From: G963674505 sp964575975
GTDB taxonomy: Bacteria > Desulfobacterota > Desulfobacteria > Desulfobacterales > SKZT01
Assembly: GCA_964575975.1 (NCBI GenBank)
Contig: CAZNTU010000074.1
Coordinates: 1-24,809, forward strand
Direction of reading: 5' to 3'
DNA length: 24,809 nt
Below the pieces are notes generated by a model that saw only the letters and a program-made list of their open reading frames with translations, had not been told where the DNA came from and made no database searches. Shown here piece by piece: positions 8,018-14,929 of this stretch. Each line of letters begins with the position of its first letter. Positions within the stretch are counted from its first letter, which is position 1. A program made the position numbers and the translations under genes.

Positions 8018-8046
8018 TTGACACAATCCCGAAACGAACATATTCT
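8018..8046 (+). promoter_or_regulatory. Sigma-70-type promoter for the lipoprotein gene
   Basis: A perfect TTGACA (8018-8023) is followed after exactly 17 bases by TATTCT (8041-8046, four of six). It lies in the 116-base gap after the hydrolase gene and would start transcription near 8053, giving a leader of about 50 bases that contains GGAGGAGGAAAGGAG. This suggests the lipoprotein gene is transcribed separately. Confidence 0.5.
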
Positions 8047-8106
8047 TTCGAATCGAATTTCGGCCTTGACGGTTTTTGGAGGAGGAAAGGAGACGCCGGA
8101 TATCCC

Positions 8107-8673
8107 ATGGATGATAGACTTTTTTCTAAAAAGGCGAGGAGGAATTTTATTGCCGCGCTTGGCCTGTTGGTTTCGAGTGCGATCGTGGCGGGATGCGGCG
8201 GAGGTTCCTACGGCTATATCCAAAGAAGCCGCGAAGTCGGAAGAATGTTCGAAAATATCGTAATTCTGCCGGACCACAATTATTATTACAGCGGACCGGA
8301 CGCGATTCCGTACGCAGTCGTCGGCATTCATGAAAACTACCATTTGCAATCCAGATATTGGAAAAGAATCGATCTGACGAAAGAGCAGTTGAGCATGTGG
8401 ATCACTTTGGGCATGCAAGGAAGCTTGGGCTTTCCTCCCAACGGGAGTTACATATACGGGCCGCAGGGCGAGAAGATCGGCGTATGGTATTCGATTTTCG
8501 ACGGGACCGTGGTAAGGCTTTTAAGCGACAATCAAGTCATGGTATACCCGCCGTCTTCTTATCCTGGACAAAACGCCAAACCCGCGATAGAAAGAGGGGC
8601 CGTTGACCAAGAGCCGCCGGTTTTGGAAAACCAACGGGAAAAAAACGGCAAGCTGTCGTCTTCGGCGTTCTGA
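8107..8673 (+). CDS. Putative lipoprotein of unknown function
   Basis: The 188 aa product has a clear lipoprotein signal: basic start (KKARRNF), hydrophobic stretch (IAALGLLVSSAIV) and lipobox ending at C30 (IVAGC), followed by glycines. It should be exported and lipidated, probably to the outer membrane. The mature part is rich in aromatic residues (NYYYSGPD, GIHENYHLQSRYWKRIDL, SYIYGPQGEKIGVWYS) and ends in a polar, probably disordered tail. I recognise no enzyme motif. From memory, short lipoproteins of this pattern occur in sulfate-reducing bacteria, but I cannot assign a role. A purine-rich Shine-Dalgarno region lies at 8080-8093, rather far from ATG 8107. It is the last plus-strand gene before the convergent rsmI, 115 bases away. 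Confidence 0.78.
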   Translation: MDDRLFSKKARRNFIAALGLLVSSAIVAGCGGGSYGYIQRSREVGRMFENIVILPDHNYYYSGPDAIPYAVVGIHENYHLQSRYWKRIDLTKEQLSMWITLGMQGSLGFPPNGSYIYGPQGEKIGVWYSIFDGTVVRLLSDNQVMVYPPSSYPGQNAKPAIERGAVDQEPPVLENQREKNGKLSSSAF

Positions 8674-8788
8674 AAACAAGGGGGCGAGGAACAGGCACTC
8701 CATCATCCAATCGCGCGTCTTTTACTTGCCCCTATCGCAAGGAACAGAAGCCTCTTTTAGACATCTTCCGCTCTATCGTCGTAAAATT

Positions 8789-9676
8789 TCATTCCATGCC
8801 GTCTTTCTTCTTCTGAATCTTCAAAGCTTCCTCGTAAACCAGTTTGCGAGAAACGCCGCAACGCTTGGAGATTTCCTTGACGGCAACGGAGAGTTTTTCG
8901 TCGGTTCCTTCCATCGCCTTTTGAATTTCCCGTCTTAGTTCGTGCTCCGTCATGGGAGCGTCTTCGCCGACGCCCTCCACCAGAAGAGTGCATTCGCCCT
9001 TTAACTCTCCGCCGTTTTGAATATGGCTTTTTATTTGCGTGAGGGTCCCCCGAACGAATTCTTCGTGGATTTTCGTCATTTCCCTGGCGAGGACCGCGTT
9101 TCTGTCTCCCATGGCTGCAATGAGATCGTCGAGCAAAGTTTCGATTCGTCTTGGAGATTCAAAGAATATCAGGGTACGAGGCTGATTTGCGAGACTTTCG
9201 AGGAGCATCTCGCGCTTTCCCTTTTTTCGCGGAGCGAACCCGAGAAACACGAAAGAATCCGTCGCAAGTCCTGAGGCGCTGATGGCCGCGACTGCGGACG
9301 AGACGCCGGGCACGGGGGTGACGTTGATGTATTCCGTCACGCATTTTCGAATCAGCCGGAAACCGGGGTCGGACACTGTCGGCGTCCCGGCGCTGGACAC
9401 CATGGCGATGTTTCGTCCATGCTTGAGATATCGAATCAATTCCGCGGAACGTTGCTCCTCGTTATGTTCATGGTAGGAGACCAGTTTGGCGGATATGTTG
9501 TGGTGTCGAAGCAGCTTGGCGGTATGGCGAGTATCCTCTGCGGCTACGAAATCGACATCCCCCAGCACTCTGAGCGCCCTCAAGGTGATATCCTCCATGT
9601 TTCCAATGGGAGTCGCCACCACGAACAGGGTTCCGCGCAGGTCGTCGGCCGAAGAAGTGCGGGAATTTTGTCGCAT
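8789..9676 (-). CDS. rsmI: 16S rRNA (cytidine-1402-2'-O)-methyltransferase RsmI
   Basis: RsmI methylates the ribose of C1402 in the decoding centre of 16S rRNA using S-adenosylmethionine. The 295 aa protein has the tetrapyrrole-methylase fold with the family start GTLFVVATPIGNMEDIT, then AAEDTRHTAKLLRHH, SYHEHNE, VPGVSSAVAAISASGL, FFESPRR and LAREMTKIHEEF, and a C-terminal helix-turn-helix-like tail. One unusual point is VSSAGTPTVSDPG, where relatives usually have SDAGTP; the aspartate is serine here. ATG 9676 is preceded by AAGGG. It is the last gene of the serS-thrC-TPR-rsmI series, 37 bases after the TPR gene. Confidence 0.95.
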   Translation of the reverse strand: MRQNSRTSSADDLRGTLFVVATPIGNMEDITLRALRVLGDVDFVAAEDTRHTAKLLRHHNISAKLVSYHEHNEEQRSAELIRYLKHGRNIAMVSSAGTPTVSDPGFRLIRKCVTEYINVTPVPGVSSAVAAISASGLATDSFVFLGFAPRKKGKREMLLESLANQPRTLIFFESPRRIETLLDDLIAAMGDRNAVLAREMTKIHEEFVRGTLTQIKSHIQNGGELKGECTLLVEGVGEDAPMTEHELRREIQKAMEGTDEKLSVAVKEISKRCGVSRKLVYEEALKIQKKKDGME

Positions 9677-9713
9677 CCAATGCCCTTCGTTTTATTGGTG
9701 AATATGATTGGGA

Positions 9714-10475
9714 TTAGGGCTTCAGTTGCTTCAGCTCTTTTTCGGCTTGTTTGGCATCCGGGCTGTCGGGCGCGATTTCCAATACTTTTTGGTATGCCTG
9801 TTCCGCTTTCGCGATTTCGCCGGTCACAAGAAAAGCCTGGGCCATGACAATATAGGCCGGCGTGAAATTGGGCGAAATTCCGATCGCTTTGTCAAGAGCT
9901 TCGCGGCTTTCCTGAATCCGCCCCAATTCCAAGTTCGTTTTTCCCAACCACCAATAGGCCTCGAAAAAGTTGGGTTGAAGTTTAACGGCTTCCTCCAAAT
10001 GGCCTCTCGCCTTTTCGTATTCGTGTTTATTGAAATACGCGATGCCCAGGCCGTATAGCGGAAAATGAGGGGTTGCGTACAACAAATCGCCTGTAAGCCT
10101 GTCGAACTGCTCTATGGCCATATCCCATTTCCCCTCTCTTAGATAGGCGTTGCCTAGAGCGTTGATGGCCGGCGCCAGGTTCGGTTTTATCTTAAGAGCT
10201 GTCCGGTAATTCTCGATCGCCAGATCGAGCCTTTCCTTTGCCATATAGACGATGCCTAGATCATAGTACACCAAGGGATCTTTCGGATCGAGTTGTTGCG
10301 ATTCCAAAAGCGTTTTGAGAGCGAAAGTGTAATTCCTTTGGTTCATATAAGCTTCGCCGAGGTTTCTCTTCGCCTCGGCTTGTTTCTTTATGTTCTCTTT
10401 ATTGGAGGCGCATCCAACAAAAGAGAGACAAAGGACGAAAATCAATATGTCTCGAAAAAAGCCTATGTTCTTCAT
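9714..10475 (-). CDS. TPR-repeat lipoprotein, PilF/Tgl-like
   Basis: The product (253 aa from ATG 10475) starts with a lipoprotein signal: MKNIGFF, a hydrophobic core (ILIFVLCLSF) and lipobox FVGC with the lipidated cysteine at residue 22. Six tetratricopeptide repeats follow back to back, each with the pattern of small residues and a P at the helix end (for example DPKDPLVYYDLGIVYMAKE). Such lipoproteins act as protein-protein scaffolds; PilF/PilW/Tgl types help assemble type IV pilus secretins, but no pilus gene is nearby, so that role is only a possibility. An upstream ATG at 10532 overlaps the thrC stop as ATGA and is in frame; it would add 19 residues to the signal and could reflect translational coupling. 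Neither start has a convincing Shine-Dalgarno site. Confidence 0.85.
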   Translation of the reverse strand: MKNIGFFRDILIFVLCLSFVGCASNKENIKKQAEAKRNLGEAYMNQRNYTFALKTLLESQQLDPKDPLVYYDLGIVYMAKERLDLAIENYRTALKIKPNLAPAINALGNAYLREGKWDMAIEQFDRLTGDLLYATPHFPLYGLGIAYFNKHEYEKARGHLEEAVKLQPNFFEAYWWLGKTNLELGRIQESREALDKAIGISPNFTPAYIVMAQAFLVTGEIAKAEQAYQKVLEIAPDSPDAKQAEKELKQLKP

Positions 10476-10528
10476 TTTTTTCGTTGGCAAAGCAGTTTGG
10501 GCGATCCGGCCAAGAACCGCGTTTTCTT

Positions 10529-12031
10529 TCATTTTAGCTGGAGGTCGAGCGCTTTGGCGATTTCCTCTGCCGTGCGGTCCACGAATTTCCGAAAATCCTC
10601 CCCGTCCAGGGGACAACCCGGCGCCGGCACTCTTTCCAGGTCTGGAGGTCTTACCAAAGTCGGCGTGTTGATAAGAGTCTCGTCGTATGTAATTTCGTAC
10701 TCGCCGGGAAACGTCCGAGTAAAATACATGTCCTGAAATCCGGCGAATTTCAGCGCGTGGGCGGTAGAGTCCAGAACCGCGACCTCGTCGGCGCCCACAA
10801 GCCCCGTTTTTTTCGCCTCCACGAGACCCGCCAGGCATTCTCCTCCGTGCGGACAGGAAATATGTCCGTTTCTGTTCGCTTTAAGCTCCCAGTCTATTAT
10901 TTGCTTTTCGGATACCTGGACCACAAAGACCATTTCCTGTCCGGCCGTGCGATTGTATTGTTCCGCAAGCATCACGACGCGAGGCATGGATACCGGGTTG
11001 CCGATCATGGCGGCCTGGGCCACGCTGGGCTTGACCGTGACCGGAACGAACTTTCGTTTTTCGGGGTCGGTTTCGAGGTAGTACTTGAAAACGGGATTGG
11101 CGTGTTCCGACTGCACACCGATTATTTTAGGCAGCGCGTCTATGATTCCGGCCTCGAAGAACTTCAGAAAGCCGCTCATGATCGCCGAAATATTCCCGGC
11201 GTTTCCGATGGGCGCGAAAATCGTCTTGTTCGACAGGTCGTAGCCGAAATCCTGTGCGATTTCATAGGAGTAGGATTCCTGGCCCAGAATCCGCCATGCG
11301 TTTTTCGAATTGAGCAAAGCGACGTTATATCGTTCGGACAGGGCTTCGACCACTTTCATGCAATCGTCGAACACGCCGGGTATTTCGAATACGCTGGCGC
11401 CGGTTCCCAATGGCTGCGACAGCTGTTGCGCGGTGACTTTCTTGTGAGGAAGCAGCACGGCCGATTTTATGTGCGGTTGCAAATAAGCGGAATACAACGC
11501 TGCGGCGGCCGACGTGTCTCCTGTGGAAGCGCAAATCGCCAGGACGTTCGAGACACGGCCGGTTTTCACCAGATAATGGATATAGCTGAGAGCACTTGCC
11601 ATTCCACGGTCCTTGAACGACGCGCTCGGGTTCTGGCCGTCGTTTTTATAGAAGAAGGACAAGCCCGCCTGTTCCTTTAACAGGTCGTTGGCCTCGATCA
11701 TGGGCGTATGCCCCTCTCCCAAGTATACGATGGAGGAAAGCGGAAGGACCGGCCCTATGAACTCGTGGTAACGGTAGATTCCTTTCAAGGCCGGAATGTC
11801 GGTCATTTTTCGGTAATCGAAAATCCGCCGCCACGTGGCGGGGGGGATTTTCTTCACCCTGTCGAAGTTCAGGTCGTGAATCAAGAGTACTTTGCCGCAA
11901 TCCGGACAGGTATAGAGCAGGTTTTCTATGCCGTGCTCCTTGCCGCATCCAAGGCAGCGGTAAACCATCGCCCCTTCCGTTTCGGGCAAGATGTAAGGTC
12001 TGATGTGCTCGGGAAAATCGTTAATTTTCAT
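10529..12031 (-). CDS. thrC: Threonine synthase with N-terminal zinc ribbon
   Basis: This PLP enzyme converts O-phosphohomoserine to threonine. It is 500 aa from ATG 12031, longer than the minimal archaeal/Bacillus type because of an N-terminal segment with a four-cysteine ribbon: C26 and C29 (CLGC), C42 and C45 (CPDC). The catalytic domain shows LGEGHTPM, the PLP lysine K140 in PSASFKDRG, the CASTGDTSAA phosphate loop, IGNAGNISAI and CPHGGECLAG near the C-terminus. The start at ATG 12031 overlaps the serS stop by 11 bases; an in-frame ATG at 12052 is the alternative. The gene ends overlapping the possible upstream start of the TPR gene, so serS, thrC and the TPR gene are probably one transcript. 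Confidence 0.94.
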   Translation of the reverse strand: MKINDFPEHIRPYILPETEGAMVYRCLGCGKEHGIENLLYTCPDCGKVLLIHDLNFDRVKKIPPATWRRIFDYRKMTDIPALKGIYRYHEFIGPVLPLSSIVYLGEGHTPMIEANDLLKEQAGLSFFYKNDGQNPSASFKDRGMASALSYIHYLVKTGRVSNVLAICASTGDTSAAAALYSAYLQPHIKSAVLLPHKKVTAQQLSQPLGTGASVFEIPGVFDDCMKVVEALSERYNVALLNSKNAWRILGQESYSYEIAQDFGYDLSNKTIFAPIGNAGNISAIMSGFLKFFEAGIIDALPKIIGVQSEHANPVFKYYLETDPEKRKFVPVTVKPSVAQAAMIGNPVSMPRVVMLAEQYNRTAGQEMVFVVQVSEKQIIDWELKANRNGHISCPHGGECLAGLVEAKKTGLVGADEVAVLDSTAHALKFAGFQDMYFTRTFPGEYEITYDETLINTPTLVRPPDLERVPAPGCPLDGEDFRKFVDRTAEEIAKALDLQLK

Positions 12032-13301
12032 GTCTGATAACTTCCATTCCACCCATGTAGGGTCTCAAGGCTTCGGGGATTTCGACGGAACCGTCCGCTC
12101 TCTGGCAATTTTCCAGAATGGCGGCGACCGTTCTTCCTACGGCAAGGCCCGATCCGTTCAGGGTATGCACCAATTCGGTCCCTTTTTGACCCTTTCTTCT
12201 GAACCGGATATTGCCTCTGCGCGCTTGAAAATCCTCGAAATTGCTGCAGGATGAAATCTCCCGGTAAACGGCCTGCGACGGCATCCAGACTTCCAAGTCG
12301 TAGGTTTTGGCGGACGAAAAGCCCAAGTCGCCCGTACAGAGGGCGATTATCCTGTAGGGAAGGCCGAGTTTCTTGAGGACGGCCTCGGCATTGTTCGTCA
12401 GAGACTCCAATTCGCCGTAGGAATCCTCCGGTCTCGTGAATTTGACGAGCTCGACCTTGTTGAACTGGTGCTGCCTGATGAGCCCGCGCGTATCTTTTCC
12501 GTGAGAGCCGGCCTCGGAACGGAAACACGGCGTGTAGGCCGCGTAGTAGACTGGCAGGATGTCTTCGTCCAGAATTTCGTTCTGATGGATGTTAGTCACG
12601 GGAACCTCGGCGGTAGGCGTCAAGAAATAGTCCCATCCGCTCAATTTGAAAAGGTCCTCCTCGAACTTGGGCAGTTGTCCGGTATGGGTCATGCTCTCCC
12701 TGTTGACGATGAACGGGGGCAGGACTTCCTTGTACCCGTGGCTTCCGGTGTGAAGGTCGAGCATAAAATTTATGAGCGCGCGCTCCAGCCTGGCTCCGGC
12801 CCCGAAATAGAGGGGAAACCGCGCTCCCGTAATTTGCGCGGCCCGTTCGAAATCCAGGATTTTCAAATCCTTTCCGATATCCCAATGTGCTTTCGGCTCG
12901 AAATCGAACCTCGTCGGTTCCCCCGTTTTCCTGATCACCGGGTTGTCGTTTTCATCCTTTCCAACGGGTGTCGATTCGTGGGGGATATTGGGGAGCGCCA
13001 TGAGAATGTTGTTCAGAACGGCGTCGATTTCGGCCAGTCTCCCGTCGAGTTCCTTTACTTTCGAGCCCACGTCCCGCATTTCCGTTACCCGGTCGTCGCA
13101 GTTCTTCTTGGCCTTCTTCATTTCCGCGATTTCCTGGCTGACGACGTTTCTTCGATGCCTAAAGGATTCCACTTCGGCCAGAATTTCGCGTCTTTTCTCG
13201 TCGGTCTCGACGAAGAGATCTATGTCGGCGGCGGCCTTCCGGTTTTTCAGAGCTTCTTGGACAATCGACAAATTTTGTCTCACAAACTTGATTTCCAGCA
13301 T
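12021..13301 (-). CDS. serS: Seryl-tRNA synthetase
   Basis: SerRS charges serine tRNA (and selenocysteine tRNA where present). The 426 aa protein has the N-terminal long coiled-coil arm (about 30-105, rich in E, K and R) that reads the tRNA. The class II catalytic core follows: motif 2 in CFRSEAGSHGKDTRG, the ISSCSNFEDFQARR segment and motif 3 in LNGSGLAVGRTVAAILEN. Length is standard. ATG 13301 has AGGAA close upstream. It is the first gene of the minus-strand serS-thrC-TPR-rsmI block; a plus-strand promoter for the divergent transcript overlaps its first codons. Confidence 0.97.
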   Translation of the reverse strand: MLEIKFVRQNLSIVQEALKNRKAAADIDLFVETDEKRREILAEVESFRHRRNVVSQEIAEMKKAKKNCDDRVTEMRDVGSKVKELDGRLAEIDAVLNNILMALPNIPHESTPVGKDENDNPVIRKTGEPTRFDFEPKAHWDIGKDLKILDFERAAQITGARFPLYFGAGARLERALINFMLDLHTGSHGYKEVLPPFIVNRESMTHTGQLPKFEEDLFKLSGWDYFLTPTAEVPVTNIHQNEILDEDILPVYYAAYTPCFRSEAGSHGKDTRGLIRQHQFNKVELVKFTRPEDSYGELESLTNNAEAVLKKLGLPYRIIALCTGDLGFSSAKTYDLEVWMPSQAVYREISSCSNFEDFQARRGNIRFRRKGQKGTELVHTLNGSGLAVGRTVAAILENCQRADGSVEIPEALRPYMGGMEVIRHEN

Positions 13302-13316
13302 AAAAATTCCTATAAT
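13288..13316 (+). promoter_or_regulatory. Sigma-70-type promoter driving the serS/cyclo-ligase gap
   Basis: TTGATT (13288-13293) and a perfect TATAAT (13311-13316) are separated by 17 bases on the plus strand. Transcription would start near 13323, about 260 bases before the cyclo-ligase ATG. The -35 box lies inside the first codons of the divergent serS. Such a distant, near-consensus start fits a separate small RNA. Confidence 0.55.
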
Positions 13317-13322
13317 GTTGAA

Positions 13323-13519
13323 TTGATTATTTTTGACGCCAGAGGCATGAACAAGTATATGAAGGAGCCGGCAACAACTGCTAAGAATTTTCTTTCTTTA
13401 CTATCATCCGCATGGTCGAAACCGAAGAAACCCGAAAACATTCGACGGAACCAAGATCCAGGTCATGCCGAAACCGTAGTTTTGTAACACGATCATGTTG
13501 TTTCGTCAACGGTTATTGA
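13323..13519 (+). ncRNA. ssrS: Candidate 6S RNA (ssrS) upstream of the cyclo-ligase gene
   Basis: No protein gene fits here. The predicted transcript start near 13323 coincides with the 5' edge of a closing helix in which 13323-13338 pairs with 13504-13519 (16 positions, two mismatches, several G-U pairs, ending in TTGACG/CGTCAA). Inside, GGCATGA (13344-13350) pairs perfectly with TCATGCC (13463-13469), and GTCGAA (13415-13420) with TTCGAC (13441-13446). The result is a rod of about 197 bases with unpaired middle regions. 6S RNA is about 180-190 nt, rod-shaped with a central bubble, and in many proteobacteria lies just upstream of the cyclo-ligase gene ygfA, as here. I see no primary-sequence match to E. 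coli 6S RNA, so an mRNA leader is the alternative. Confidence 0.4.
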
Positions 13520-13583
13520 GTATTGACAATCTTGCGGGGAAAGTCGTGAGGTTGCTTGCAACAAATTAAACGGGAGAACGGAA

Positions 13584-14171
13584 ATGGACGAAAATCTGGA
13601 AAAAAAACAGGAAATTCGCTTGAGCATGGCAAATAGCCTCGGGGCCCTGTCCAACCGGGAAAAAGCGGAGAAAACGAGGGGCATCGAAAATCGGGTTTTC
13701 GAATTCGCGAATTTTATCGAAGCCAAGGTCGTTCTTCTTTATATTGCCTCGGAAAACGAAGTCCGAACCGAAGGAATTTTTCGCAGATGTTTTGACTACA
13801 ACAAAATAGTGGTGCTGCCCGTCCATGATACCAGCCGTCGCAAGATTAAGATATTCAAGATAGACAACCCCGCAACGGATTTGGTCATGGGGCCTCGGGG
13901 AATTCTCGAACCGAATCCGGATAAATGCAAAGTAGTCCCGTTCGATTGCCTGGATATCGCCCTGATTCCCGCCGTGGCTTTGGACGAGAAAGGCGGCAGG
14001 GTCGGTTCCGGCGACGGCTTTTACGACCGTCTCGTTCCGAGACTGCCCCTGACGACCAGGAAGGTAGCCCTTTCTTTCGAAGACCAGATTCTGCCGCAGG
14101 TCCCCATGGAATCCCATGACAAGCATGTAGATATTATCATAACGGAAAATCGGATTATTTATAAGATATAG
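13584..14171 (+). CDS. ygfA: 5-formyltetrahydrofolate cyclo-ligase
   Basis: This enzyme uses ATP to turn 5-formyltetrahydrofolate into 5,10-methenyltetrahydrofolate, returning a storage folate to the one-carbon pool. The 195 aa product has the family's C-terminal signature RVGSGDGFYDR (residues 139-149), preceded by the DIALIPAVALDEKG strand, and an N-terminal helix with basic residues (KKQEIRLSM). GGGAGA at 13572-13577 lies six bases before ATG 13584. It is probably transcribed from the promoter at 13288 or one nearer; pcm follows after 98 bases. The link to glyA at the left end is metabolic, not positional. Confidence 0.92.
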   Translation: MDENLEKKQEIRLSMANSLGALSNREKAEKTRGIENRVFEFANFIEAKVVLLYIASENEVRTEGIFRRCFDYNKIVVLPVHDTSRRKIKIFKIDNPATDLVMGPRGILEPNPDKCKVVPFDCLDIALIPAVALDEKGGRVGSGDGFYDRLVPRLPLTTRKVALSFEDQILPQVPMESHDKHVDIIITENRIIYKI

Positions 14172-14194
14172 CTCGCATACAGGTAAAAACCGAT

Positions 14195-14233
14195 TCGTTC
14201 CGACACCGTCGGAAACGACGTCGTCAATTTTTT
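14195..14233 (+). terminator. Hairpin with U-run after the cyclo-ligase gene
   Basis: Starting 24 bases after the stop codon, 14195-14204 pairs with 14208-14218 (ten pairs, one bulged A, loop ACC). A run of six T follows at 14228-14233, but about ten bases beyond the stem, so it is not an ideal terminator. GGAAA in the 3' arm can instead pair with TTTCC at 14231-14235, giving a competing fold. It could partly separate ygfA from pcm. Confidence 0.3.
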
Positions 14234-14269
14234 CCATCCGACCAAACGATCTGACAGGTGATTGACATT

Positions 14270-14926
14270 ATGGTGAAGGAGGATCTGAGATTTATCGCTT
14301 CTCGCGAGAAGATGATAAAAGAGCATTTGGAGCCCCGGGGCATAAAGGATCCCAAGGTGCTGGCGGCGTTTCGAAGGGTTCCTCGACAACTTTTCGTCAG
14401 CGAAGCCCTTCAGGATCAATCCTACAGCGATTTCCCCCTTCCGATCGGAGAACAGCAGACTATATCGCAGCCATATATCGTGGCCGAAATGACCCAGGCC
14501 TTGCAGCTTGAAAAGGACGACCGGGTCTTGGAAATCGGTACGGGGTCGGGTTACCAAGCGGCCATATTGGCGGAAATCGTGTACAGGGTCTACACGGTGG
14601 AGAGAATTCACAAGCTGCTGGTCCGCGCCCGCAAAATATTCGACAAGCTTGGATATCACAATATCGTCACGAAACTTTCCGATGGAACTTTGGGGTGGAA
14701 GGACCAAAGCCCTTTCGATGCCATCGTCGTGACCGCCGGTTCGCCGGAAATACCCTACCCTCTGGTCAGCCAGCTCGCAATGGGGGGGCGGATGGTCATA
14801 CCCGTCGGCAATCAGCAATCCCAGGAACTGGTGAGGCTTTTCAGGGACGAAAGAGGAATTCACAGCTCTTCCCTGGGCGCGTGCAGGTTCGTCAAGCTGA
14901 TGGGGGAACACGGCTGGAAAGATTGA
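14270..14926 (+). CDS. pcm: Protein-L-isoaspartate O-methyltransferase
   Basis: Pcm repairs aged proteins by methylating isoaspartyl residues with S-adenosylmethionine. The 218 aa protein shows the family's substrate loop TISQPYIVAEMT (64-75), the AdoMet motif VLEIGTGSGYQ (from residue 87), then YTVERI, and VTAGSPEIP and GGRMVIPVG in the C-terminal half. I chose ATG 14270 because AGGTGA at 14255-14260, a good match to the 16S tail, lies nine bases upstream; a GTG at 14258 falls inside that site. The stop codon is three bases from the stop of the convergent nrdJ. Confidence 0.95.
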   Translation: MVKEDLRFIASREKMIKEHLEPRGIKDPKVLAAFRRVPRQLFVSEALQDQSYSDFPLPIGEQQTISQPYIVAEMTQALQLEKDDRVLEIGTGSGYQAAILAEIVYRVYTVERIHKLLVRARKIFDKLGYHNIVTKLSDGTLGWKDQSPFDAIVVTAGSPEIPYPLVSQLAMGGRMVIPVGNQQSQELVRLFRDERGIHSSSLGACRFVKLMGEHGWKD

Positions 14927-14929
14927 TCT

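Noticed and set aside
8725..8741. CTTGC/GCAAG hairpin between the convergent lipoprotein gene and rsmI
   Set aside because: Only five pairs and no U-run on either strand directly after it.
8674..8788. Repeated AGGAACAG in the convergent gap
   Set aside because: Two copies of eight bases in 60 bases are not enough to call a repeat element.
12468..13487. 339-codon plus-strand ORF opposite serS running into the intergenic gap
   Set aside because: Shadow of serS; the part in the gap is better explained by the promoter and structured RNA candidate.
13523..13528. TTGACA as a -35 box close to the cyclo-ligase gene
   Set aside because: No -10-like hexamer lies 16-18 bases downstream, so it is not called as a promoter.
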